A stretch of 64,000 bases of DNA. Origin: RYN-133 sp036497285 (GTDB lineage Bacteria; Actinomycetota; Actinomycetes; Mycobacteriales; Jatrophihabitantaceae). A program made the translations under genes and the position numbers. The notes beneath the pieces were generated by a model. The model was given only the letters and a program-made list of their open reading frames with translations, was not told where the DNA came from and searched no databases. Location of the stretch: contig DASXJR010000031.1 in the NCBI GenBank assembly GCA_036497285.1, forward strand, positions 20,809-84,808, written 5' to 3'. The number at the start of each line of letters is the position of its first letter. Within the stretch, counting starts at the first letter, position 1. This document shows, piece after piece, positions 32,352-39,608 of this stretch.

Positions 32352-34739
32352 ATGGCCGACGGGGCCACGGCCGTCTCTGCTGCCGGCGCTGGGCCGGTCG
32401 AGGTGGTCGACGTCGAGCCGAGGCGCGTGCGCCATCCGCTCGACCTGGTGCGTGTGGTCGGCCTGGTGCTGATCCTGGGTCTGATCGCGGGCCTCGGCGC
32501 CGTCGCCCGGGACACGGTGGCGGGTGCGAACGCCGACGTCACCCGACTGGTCGACCAGGTTCCTCATTTCCTGGTCCGCGCGCTCAGCCTGGTCGGCACG
32601 ATCGGCGCACTTGCGCTGCCGGTGGCTCTCGTCGTGCGGGAACTGCTCCGGTCCCACCTACGACGGCTCATCGAAGGGCTGCTGACCGGGCTGGTGGCCA
32701 TCGGTGTGATCGGCGCGCTCGACCTCGGGATCTCGGCCGCGTCGAAGACGTCGCTGAATCATGCGCTCACGAGCGTCGGCCACAGTTCCGCGGCGCGACC
32801 CCTCGACGCCTACCTGGCTGCCCTGTTCGCTCTGGCCGTCGTGGTCGGCATCGGAGCCGAGCCGACCTGGCGCGCGATCTTCTGGGTCGTCACCGGCATC
32901 TACATGGTGTCCGCCTTCGCGGCGGCACAGGCTTCGTTGTTGTCACTGGTGGCGAGCCCGACGGTCGGTGTCTTCGTCGCCACCGTCCTTCGTTACCTGG
33001 TCGGCAGCCCGAACGTCCGCCCCGGAGCCGCGAGCATCGCGGAGGCGTTGAACGCCCAGGGGCTGCGCATCGTCCGGCTGGAGCGAACCACGAAGTCCGG
33101 AGAGAACTACCGGACCTACCTGGCCACCGCAGCCTCCGGTCGTCGCCGACAGGTTGTCGCACTGGACCGCGACCTTGTCGCCTCCGGCGCCGTGTACAGC
33201 CTGTACCGAAGGTTCCGGCTGCGGGCCGACGTCGCCCTGCCCGCCGCGATCTCGCTCGAGGGCGTCGCCGAACGACGCGCGATGCTCGCGCTGGCGTCGC
33301 AGGACACCGGGGTACCCGTCCCCAAGTTGCTTGCGGGCGTTCCGTGCGGCTCCGAATGCATCACGCTCGCCTACGACCTGGTTGACGGCGCACCCCTCGA
33401 CAAGGCGACGGACGCGCAGCTTGCCCAACTGTGGCGCGATGTCGCCGCACTGCATCGCCGCCGGATCACCCACCGTGGTCTTACCGTCGAGGCGCTGCGG
33501 GTCGACGCGAACGGCGACGTCGTCCTGCCGATCCTGACCGACGGCGACGTATTCGCCACCGACACGCGGATCCGGCTCGACCGCGCGCAGGTGCTGGTGA
33601 CGACGGCGCTGCTCGCCGGTGCCGAGCGGGCGGTCAGCGTCGCCCGATCGTTGCTCACCGAGCAGGAACTCGCGGCGTGCCTTCCCCTGCTGCAGCCGAT
33701 CGCGTTGTCGCGCACCACACGCGCGGCGCTGAAGAAGCACTCGGGAACGCTCGAGGCGCTGCGCGAACAGATCGAACGTCAAACGGCGCGAGAAATACCG
33801 CCGCCCGCCCGGATCGAGCGGTTCCGCCCGCGCACCGTCGTCACGATCGTCGCAGCGCTGGTGGCCGGTTACCTGCTCATCGGTCAGCTCGGATCCGTCA
33901 ACCTGGCAACGGTGTTCTCGTCGGCGCGATGGGGGTGGGTTCCGCTTGCGATGGTCGCGTCGGCGGGCACCTACGTCGCCGCCGCGGTGTCGCTGACCGG
34001 GTTCGTCCGGGAGAAACTGTCGTTCGTGCGCACGCTGCTGGCGCAGCTGGCCGCGTCGTTCGCCGGTTTCGTCACCCCGCCGTCGGTCGGCGGGGTGGCG
34101 GTCAACGTCCGATACCTGCGCGCGTCCGGGGTGCCGACCAGCGGCGCCGCGACCAGCGTCGCGGTGTCGCAGGTGGTCAACGCGGTGCTGCACGCAGTGC
34201 TGCTGATCGTCTTCACCGCGGCGACGGGAGCGGCGTCGCACCCCAACCTGCCCATTCCCAGTTGGGTATTCATCGCCGTCGGCGGTCTGGCGGCGATCCT
34301 CGGCATCCTGCTCGCCGTGCCGGCAACCCGGCGCTGGGTGCTCGCGCGTGTCCTGCCACCGCTTCGGGACGCCCTGCCTCGTCTGCTCGATCTGCTGAGC
34401 AGTCCGTTGAAACTCACCGAGGCGGTGGGCGGAACCCTGCTGCTCAACGCCTGCTACATCGCAGCCCTCTGGTTCTCGGTCCGCGCCTTCGACGGCAGCC
34501 TCGCCCTGACCGCTGTCGCCGTCGTGTACCTGGCCGCCGCCGCGGTGGCGTCGGTGGCGCCGACGCCGGGCGGGCTCGGCGCCGTCGAGGTGGCGCTGTC
34601 GACCGGATTGACCGCAGCGGGCATGCCGGGCGCGGCCGCGGTCAGCGCGGTGCTGCTGTTCCGGATCGCCACCTACTGGCTGCCCGTGCCGGTCGGATGG
34701 CTGGCGATGCACGCACTCCAGCACCGGCACGCGCTGTAA
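32352..34739 (+). CDS. Membrane protein with pseudokinase-like insert and LPG-synthase-type flippase domain
   Basis: 795 residues from an ATG preceded by GAGGGG (32340-32345); a GTG at 32322 is also possible, with a TAGGCT -10 at 32304. About six helices fill residues 20-210. Residues about 230-470 resemble a kinase fold, but the catalytic loop reads HRGLTVEALRV (Asp lost) and the metal loop is LTDGDVF, so it is probably inactive. The C-terminal 290 residues are an UPF0104/LPG_synthase_TM flippase (ASFAGFVTPPSVGGVAVNVRY, PTPGGLGAVEVALSTGL). This three-part architecture is known in actinobacteria; the substrate is unknown. Confidence 0.82.
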   Translation: MADGATAVSAAGAGPVEVVDVEPRRVRHPLDLVRVVGLVLILGLIAGLGAVARDTVAGANADVTRLVDQVPHFLVRALSLVGTIGALALPVALVVRELLRSHLRRLIEGLLTGLVAIGVIGALDLGISAASKTSLNHALTSVGHSSAARPLDAYLAALFALAVVVGIGAEPTWRAIFWVVTGIYMVSAFAAAQASLLSLVASPTVGVFVATVLRYLVGSPNVRPGAASIAEALNAQGLRIVRLERTTKSGENYRTYLATAASGRRRQVVALDRDLVASGAVYSLYRRFRLRADVALPAAISLEGVAERRAMLALASQDTGVPVPKLLAGVPCGSECITLAYDLVDGAPLDKATDAQLAQLWRDVAALHRRRITHRGLTVEALRVDANGDVVLPILTDGDVFATDTRIRLDRAQVLVTTALLAGAERAVSVARSLLTEQELAACLPLLQPIALSRTTRAALKKHSGTLEALREQIERQTAREIPPPARIERFRPRTVVTIVAALVAGYLLIGQLGSVNLATVFSSARWGWVPLAMVASAGTYVAAAVSLTGFVREKLSFVRTLLAQLAASFAGFVTPPSVGGVAVNVRYLRASGVPTSGAATSVAVSQVVNAVLHAVLLIVFTAATGAASHPNLPIPSWVFIAVGGLAAILGILLAVPATRRWVLARVLPPLRDALPRLLDLLSSPLKLTEAVGGTLLLNACYIAALWFSVRAFDGSLALTAVAVVYLAAAAVASVAPTPGGLGAVEVALSTGLTAAGMPGAAAVSAVLLFRIATYWLPVPVGWLAMHALQHRHAL

Positions 34740-34764
34740 CGCCCCTGCCGCCCGTGTCAGCGGA

Positions 34765-34914
34765 TCAATGATGGTGATGCGGCGCCGGGACTGACGCCGG
34801 CGGCGTCGGGTTGGACGCATCGGTATGCAGGGGCTCGGCGGCGCGGATCAGTCCCGCCGTCCCGATCACGGCGAGGACGGCACTTGCGATGAGTGCCCGC
34901 CACTGCGGCTTCAT
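34765..34914 (-). CDS. Small membrane peptide with C-terminal His tail
   Basis: 49 residues, below the usual length cut-off. It starts MKPQWRALI, contains one hydrophobic helix (ALIASAVLAVIGTAGLI), then a Pro/Thr-rich exterior stretch ending APHHHH. The ATG overlaps the YcnI stop by four bases (ATGA), strong evidence that it is a translated gene of the copper operon. The tetra-His end suggests metal, probably copper, binding on the outer face. Confidence 0.75.
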   Translation of the reverse strand: MKPQWRALIASAVLAVIGTAGLIRAAEPLHTDASNPTPPASVPAPHHHH

Positions 34915-35585
34915 GTCGCGCCGGGTCGGCGTCGGGTCACGAAGCCGATTGCGAGCGCAGCGACGGCGACCACCAGGGCGACGATCGAGAGTACGAGAGG
35001 GACGGTGTCGCTACCGGAGTTCGTTGAGGCGGACGCAGCCGGCGCTGTCGTAGCCCGCAGGTCAAGCACGGGAGCCGGGTTGTTCGGCTCGTCCTTCGAT
35101 CCGGGCGCGGCAACCTCGTTCCAGCGAACCACACTCCCGTCGGCATATTTCTGCAAAGCGGGGAAGGTGAGCGACGAGGCGTCCGGTAACTGGCCGGCGA
35201 GGATCGTGAACGACCCGTACTCGCCGGGCTTGAGCCCGTGGCCGGGGTTGGCTGTCCACGCTATTTCGGAAACCGCTGTCGAGATGGTGCCGTCGTCGGT
35301 GACGATCGGCTTGGCGAGCTTGGTCGTCTTTTCAGTGTGCGACCAGCCGGGCACCGGGTCGACCAGTACCGAGGCGATCGGTGCGTCCGTCGGTAGGGCG
35401 ACGGTCAGCCCGACGGTGTCCGACTGCTTCTCGACCGGAACGTGGAACGTGATTTCTTGATCGCTGCCGCCACGGGTCGCGCCAGGTGCGCTGACGGTGA
35501 TGTGGGCGACGGCAGAGCTGGCGAGCGCCACCAGCGCGCACAGGGCGACCAGCAACGAGATCAGCAAAGTTCGGAGTCGGTGCAT
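34911..35585 (-). CDS. ycnI: YcnI-family copper-binding membrane-anchored protein (DUF1775)
   Basis: 224 residues. Signal peptide (RTLLISLLVALCALVALA) cleaved after AVA, leaving His28 as the mature N-terminus, the copper ligand of YcnI proteins. The DUF1775 domain (HITVSAPGATRGGSDQEITF) fills the middle, and a C-terminal helix (LVLSIVALVVAVAALAIGFV) anchors it. It follows CopC-CopD by 10 bases, the usual context for periplasmic copper delivery. Confidence 0.88.
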   Translation of the reverse strand: MHRLRTLLISLLVALCALVALASSAVAHITVSAPGATRGGSDQEITFHVPVEKQSDTVGLTVALPTDAPIASVLVDPVPGWSHTEKTTKLAKPIVTDDGTISTAVSEIAWTANPGHGLKPGEYGSFTILAGQLPDASSLTFPALQKYADGSVVRWNEVAAPGSKDEPNNPAPVLDLRATTAPAASASTNSGSDTVPLVLSIVALVVAVAALAIGFVTRRRPGAT

Positions 35586-35595
35586 CGTCGACCTT

Positions 35596-37311
35596 TCAGT
35601 GCAGGGTGATCGTGACGTCGGCCGTGGTGGCATCGAACTGCGACGTGCTGACGACGAGATCGAAGTCCCAGTCGCCTGCAGCCGGCAGGGTCGCCGTGGC
35701 GTCGAACTCACTGTCTCCGCCGGTGCGCGAGAGACGCGTGAGTTCGATCGGCAGCGGCCCGATCTCGGCCTGGTGTTGGGTGGCGGTCAACGCCACGGAT
35801 GCGTGCGGCTTCCCGTGCACGTCGACGATGACGTCGACGGGCCCGCGCAGCGCGGGATCCACGGTCACCGTCACCGACGCGGATCCGCCGAGAGGCGTCG
35901 TTGCCGACACCGGGTTGCGGTACTGCGCCGCCAGCGCTTCCGGGCCGCGCGGCTCGTACACGAGTACCGCCGTCACCGCCAGCACCAATACCCCGAGCAC
36001 AGTCTCGACGAGCACCGAGCGACGGAGCAGCTCGCGTTCGATCGTCGAGTCGGGTGCAGCGACGTTCGGCGCGACATCGGCGCCACCGGCCGTCGCGTAT
36101 GCCACGGTCCGTCGGTTCACGTTGCGTCGAGACAGGTTCGCCACCGCGAGCAGCCCGACGAACAAGGCGACCTTTCCCACTACGAGCAGGCCGTATGTCG
36201 TGGCGAACAACGCGTGGATCGACCCGACGCCACGCCACGCCGCGTATGCGCCGGTGCCCGCTAGGGTCACGACACAGCCGAACGCCACGGTCGAGAACAC
36301 CGGCAACACGACACGCAGTTCGGCCGTGTCGCTCCTGGGCAGAACACCGGCGAGCAGGATCACCAGCCCGCCCAGCCACGTCGCCATGGCAAGCAGATGC
36401 AGCCCGTCCAGGATCATGGAAAGCCAGGACGGACTGGTCGTGGAGGCGTGTCCGAGGCCGGCAAAGGTCGCGATTACGGCGACTGCGATCAGCGCCGCGA
36501 ACAGGTCGTTCTCGCCGCGCCGCACACCCGCGCGCAGCAACCGCTCGAACACGAGGCCGAGCGCAGCCAGCAGGAGCAGCCGTAGGCACAATGTCGTGCC
36601 GACGGCGGTGTGCAACGTCGCGTCCAACAGGGTGAGGTCCGAGAGGCCGCCCGGTCCCGAGCCCGCCGCGTAAGGGCCCTGCAGAGCGAGGTTCGCGACC
36701 GTCCCTGCCGCCAAGGCTCCCCAACCCGTCCAGACAAGTTGTCTGACCCTGCGCTCGTCGCGCCCCGCCGGCCATACGGTGAACAGCAACCAGCTGCCGC
36801 CGACCAGCGCGAGCCCGGCGTAGGCGAACCATCGTGCGATGTCGTCCAGGCCGGAAGTGAAACCGTCGGCCGCGCTGGTCACCGACTCGGACCCATGGAC
36901 GAGCCGACCGCTTCCGACGACGAACCGGATGCTGCCTGCTATCGGGTGTGAGTCGGCGGAGGTGACCCGAAAGCTCGCGGTGTACGCGCCGTCGCCGAGG
37001 CCGGGCTTGAGACGGTCCGCGACCTTCGCGCCCGCTCCGGCAGGGTGGAACGCCTCGCCGCTGTCCACAGCGATGCCCGACCCGTTCGTGACGTGCAGAT
37101 AGCCGATCCCGCCGATGCCCACCGGCTCGTCGAAGGTGATGACCACCTCACGCGGTGCTTGCTGTAGCCGTGAGCCATCGGCGGGAGACGACGAAACAAC
37201 TGTGGCATGACCGGATGCCGGCGCCGCAACTGCCACGCCTACCGCGAGCAGGGCGAGGGTCGCGATACCCGCAAGGCCGAGAGATCGAGCGAGCGCCTTG
37301 ACACCGGTCAT
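35596..37311 (-). CDS. CopC-CopD fusion with extra C-terminal beta domain
   Basis: 571 residues. After the signal peptide, a CopC domain begins at His35 (GHATVVSSSPADGS) and holds the second His in SADSHPIAGS. A CopD domain with about eight helices follows (FAGLGHASTTS, LLAMATWLGGLVIL). The last about 105 residues form an exterior beta domain (GKPHASVALTATQHQ) like YtkA/FixH-type modules. It carries copper from the exterior into the membrane or cytoplasm. Overlaps the VKOR stop by four bases. Confidence 0.88.
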   Translation of the reverse strand: MTGVKALARSLGLAGIATLALLAVGVAVAAPASGHATVVSSSPADGSRLQQAPREVVITFDEPVGIGGIGYLHVTNGSGIAVDSGEAFHPAGAGAKVADRLKPGLGDGAYTASFRVTSADSHPIAGSIRFVVGSGRLVHGSESVTSAADGFTSGLDDIARWFAYAGLALVGGSWLLFTVWPAGRDERRVRQLVWTGWGALAAGTVANLALQGPYAAGSGPGGLSDLTLLDATLHTAVGTTLCLRLLLLAALGLVFERLLRAGVRRGENDLFAALIAVAVIATFAGLGHASTTSPSWLSMILDGLHLLAMATWLGGLVILLAGVLPRSDTAELRVVLPVFSTVAFGCVVTLAGTGAYAAWRGVGSIHALFATTYGLLVVGKVALFVGLLAVANLSRRNVNRRTVAYATAGGADVAPNVAAPDSTIERELLRRSVLVETVLGVLVLAVTAVLVYEPRGPEALAAQYRNPVSATTPLGGSASVTVTVDPALRGPVDVIVDVHGKPHASVALTATQHQAEIGPLPIELTRLSRTGGDSEFDATATLPAAGDWDFDLVVSTSQFDATTADVTITLH

Positions 37312-37805
37312 CGCCGGACGGGTCTAGGGGGCTTGCCGGCCGGGGCGTCATCCGACCGGGACTCCATCGTGTACCAGATGACGCCGGCGAACATGGCGAC
37401 GGTGCACACGTGCACGACGGTGCACCACAGGCAGATCGCGTTGATCCGGAACAGTTCCGCCCACACCAGGTAGAAGACCGACACCACGCCTAGTGCGACG
37501 CCTGCGACACGAAGTGCGTCCAGGCGGCGGCTGTGCCATGCGGCAGGCGTCAGCAGACCGATCATCACCATGAAGTAGACCAGGCCGGCGAGCGCGACGG
37601 GGACACCGGCGATGCGCGAGTAGCTGCTCGTAGTGACCTTGGCGCAGTTGATCGCACCCGTCTCGGGGCAGGCCAAAGAGCTCGAGGACGTGTAGTGCTC
37701 GATCGTCAGATACCCGGCCGCGACGAGTCCCAGGACGGCCGGGATCAAGGCACCGAGCCGCCACCGGGAGCCGCCCGGCGCCGAGTCCGCGTACAGGTCA
37801 GCCAC
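37308..37805 (-). CDS. Vitamin K epoxide reductase (VKOR) family protein
   Basis: 165 residues with four to five helices. Two cysteine pairs are placed as in bacterial VKOR: Cys46 and Cys54 in the loop (LACPETGAINC) and the CLWC active site at 125-128. VKOR re-oxidises exported thioredoxin-like proteins using quinone. Its start overlaps the preceding DUF929 gene by eight bases, so the pair probably forms an electron chain for disulfide formation. Confidence 0.9.
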   Translation of the reverse strand: MADLYADSAPGGSRWRLGALIPAVLGLVAAGYLTIEHYTSSSSLACPETGAINCAKVTTSSYSRIAGVPVALAGLVYFMVMIGLLTPAAWHSRRLDALRVAGVALGVVSVFYLVWAELFRINAICLWCTVVHVCTVAMFAGVIWYTMESRSDDAPAGKPPRPVRR

Positions 37806-38712
37806 CGTTGCTCAATTTCCCCGTAGCCGCAGTCACGCCCGCGGACTTGCAGACCGCGGCAGGGCTGTCGCGGGTGGCGGTGCAGATCGCTGCAGTGAGC
37901 TGGTTGGCTGCGCCAAGAATTGTCTGTCCCACGTTCGACCCGGTGTCGGAAAGCGTTCCGGCGACCTGACGCTGGGTCATGCCGTGCAGCAACTGCGGGC
38001 TGTATGCCGCCTGCAGACTCACCCAGCGTCCTCCGATGTCCAGGAACGGGTAACCGTTCCCGCCGATCTGCTTCCACAGAGCCTGGTCTGCCGGATCGAT
38101 CGGATCAAGAGGAGCGTAGGTGTTCCCCGCGACCTTGTTGCTCTGCGCCTCCTCCCCGGTGAACGAGAGGTAGCGGCTCGTGTAAGTGGTGCCGTGGAAG
38201 CTGAGCGTCGGTGTGCTCGGGTACACGTCGGTGGGTGACGAACTGGTCTGGCCGAGGCGGTGCAGGATTCCGAACCTCGACAACGCCACCGCCAGCGGCC
38301 AGCGCTCGGCCGCGCAGTACGGGCAGAACTCACCACCGATGAACAAGACCCGCGGCTTCCCGTCGGCGGTCAGTGGAGCTCCCGTCAACGCCTCCAGTGC
38401 CTTGCCGGAGCCCGCGCCGGCCGCGTCGAAGGCGGTCCCGGGGACCGTCCCGATCGCCGTGGCAACCGACTGTGAGGCCGCCCTTGCCCGCGCACCCGAC
38501 TGCGGCGCTCCGGCGTTCGTCGCGACCTTCACGACGATCAACGCGAGGACGAGGACCACGATGGTGCCCAGCGACGCGACTACGGTCCAGAGTCGCCGGC
38601 GCCGCTGCGATGCCGCGATTCGGGCGCGCGCCGCCTCGGCCCGCTGCGCCGAAAGCTTCTTCTGCGCCGCCGTGGGCGGGGCGGACGACGGGGTCGGACG
38701 AGAACTGTCCAT
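37798..38712 (-). CDS. DUF929 thioredoxin-like membrane-anchored protein
   Basis: 304 residues: a cationic, Ala/Arg-rich cytoplasmic start, a single helix (WTVVASLGTIVVLVLALIVV, 42-61) and an exterior domain with the active-site CPYC at 130-133 (FIGGEFCPYC). DUF929 proteins act as disulfide carriers in archaea and actinobacteria. First gene of the copper operon; the partner VKOR follows directly. Confidence 0.85.
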   Translation of the reverse strand: MDSSRPTPSSAPPTAAQKKLSAQRAEAARARIAASQRRRRLWTVVASLGTIVVLVLALIVVKVATNAGAPQSGARARAASQSVATAIGTVPGTAFDAAGAGSGKALEALTGAPLTADGKPRVLFIGGEFCPYCAAERWPLAVALSRFGILHRLGQTSSSPTDVYPSTPTLSFHGTTYTSRYLSFTGEEAQSNKVAGNTYAPLDPIDPADQALWKQIGGNGYPFLDIGGRWVSLQAAYSPQLLHGMTQRQVAGTLSDTGSNVGQTILGAANQLTAAICTATRDSPAAVCKSAGVTAATGKLSNGG

Positions 38713-38731
38713 GCCGTTTAAGTCGCCGACA

Positions 38732-38747
38732 GGAACCGATTAGTTCC
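38732..38747 (-). promoter_or_regulatory. Inverted repeat upstream of the copper/disulfide operon
   Basis: GGAAC (38732-38736) and GTTCC (38743-38747) with six bases between, located 20 bases upstream of the DUF929 start. Suitable for a dimeric repressor or activator; no known copper-regulator consensus is claimed. The rest of the 38713-38963 gap shows no other clear element. Confidence 0.4.
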
Positions 38748-38963
38748 CGACGACCAGGGATTCAAAGCGGACCCGCAGCGGCGAACGCCGACGCAGGACG
38801 CGATCAACTCCTCAGGTCGCCGCCGAGGAGATCATTGCGGCATCGGCAGCGATGCGCGGGCCCACCGACGGCGGCGCCGCCAGCCGTCCGACCGCGGTGC
38901 ACCCAACGCCCGAGGAATCCGCGCCCACCTAGCGCCGAGGCGAAGATGTGGTGCAATGGGGCC

Positions 38964-39608
38964 GTGCATCGCCCAAACCCCCGGGGCGCGCCACGCCACG
39001 CGGTTTTCGTCGATGAGACCGGGCGGCGGATGCGACTCTCCCAGCATGTGTACCGAGTGTTCGTGGCCCTCGGTCTATCTGCGCTGACCCTGTTCGTGAT
39101 CAGCGTGCTTGGTGGTGTCCCGCTGCCCGGGCTGAGTCGTCCGGTCCCGCTGCCGTCCCAGGAGCCGGCCCAGCCCCGTTTCGACGCGGCCGCACCTCCC
39201 GATCAGTTCCACGCCGCGCTCGCTGGGACGACACGATCCACGGCGACCCCTCCGGGCACCATCGCCGGATCGGCCGGTCCGTCGTCGGTGCGGATCACGA
39301 GTCGGCTCCCGCGTCCGGCGCTTTCGCTTGTGGCCGGTAGCGCGACGTCCGCGGCAGCCCCGATTACGCGTACCGGCAGCGCCCCCTCGAGTACACCGGT
39401 CGCAGCCAGGCCGACCCGCACGACCGGCACGACTCCGACCCGGACGACCGGCGCGACTCCGACCCGCACGACCGGCGCGACTCCGACCCGGACGACCGGC
39501 AACACACCGACCCGCACGACCGGTAACACACCGACCCCGGGCCGGCACACGACGCCGCCAGGCGCCCACCCGCATCCGACGCGTACGCATCCCGCTCCCG
39601 CCGCGTGA
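38964..39608 (+). CDS. Single-pass protein with Thr/Pro/Arg repeat stalk
   Basis: 214 residues from the GTG at 38964 (ATG at 39030 is an alternative). A cytoplasmic basic start, one helix (FVALGLSALTLFVISVLGG), then an exterior low-complexity region rich in Pro, Thr and Ala, including five PTRTTGxT repeats and a His/Pro-rich end. No catalytic domain. It overlaps the NodB-GT2 gene by four bases, a position occupied by the partner gene in MatAB-type systems, but similarity to MatA is not apparent. Possibly a cell-wall stalk or scaffold. Confidence 0.6.
   Translation: MHRPNPRGAPRHAVFVDETGRRMRLSQHVYRVFVALGLSALTLFVISVLGGVPLPGLSRPVPLPSQEPAQPRFDAAAPPDQFHAALAGTTRSTATPPGTIAGSAGPSSVRITSRLPRPALSLVAGSATSAAAPITRTGSAPSSTPVAARPTRTTGTTPTRTTGATPTRTTGATPTRTTGNTPTRTTGNTPTPGRHTTPPGAHPHPTRTHPAPAA
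39411..39530 (+). repeat. Five 24-bp tandem repeats
   Basis: Units at 39411, 39435, 39459, 39483 and 39507, each starting CCGACCCG and encoding PTRTTGxT. They differ only at two or three positions, mostly third codon positions and the last two codons (GGCGCGACT versus GGCAACACA). Such a tract may change copy number between strains. Confidence 0.9.

Noticed and set aside
39411..39530. CRISPR-like array
   Set aside because: The units are contiguous with no spacers and lie in an open reading frame, so it is a coding tandem repeat.
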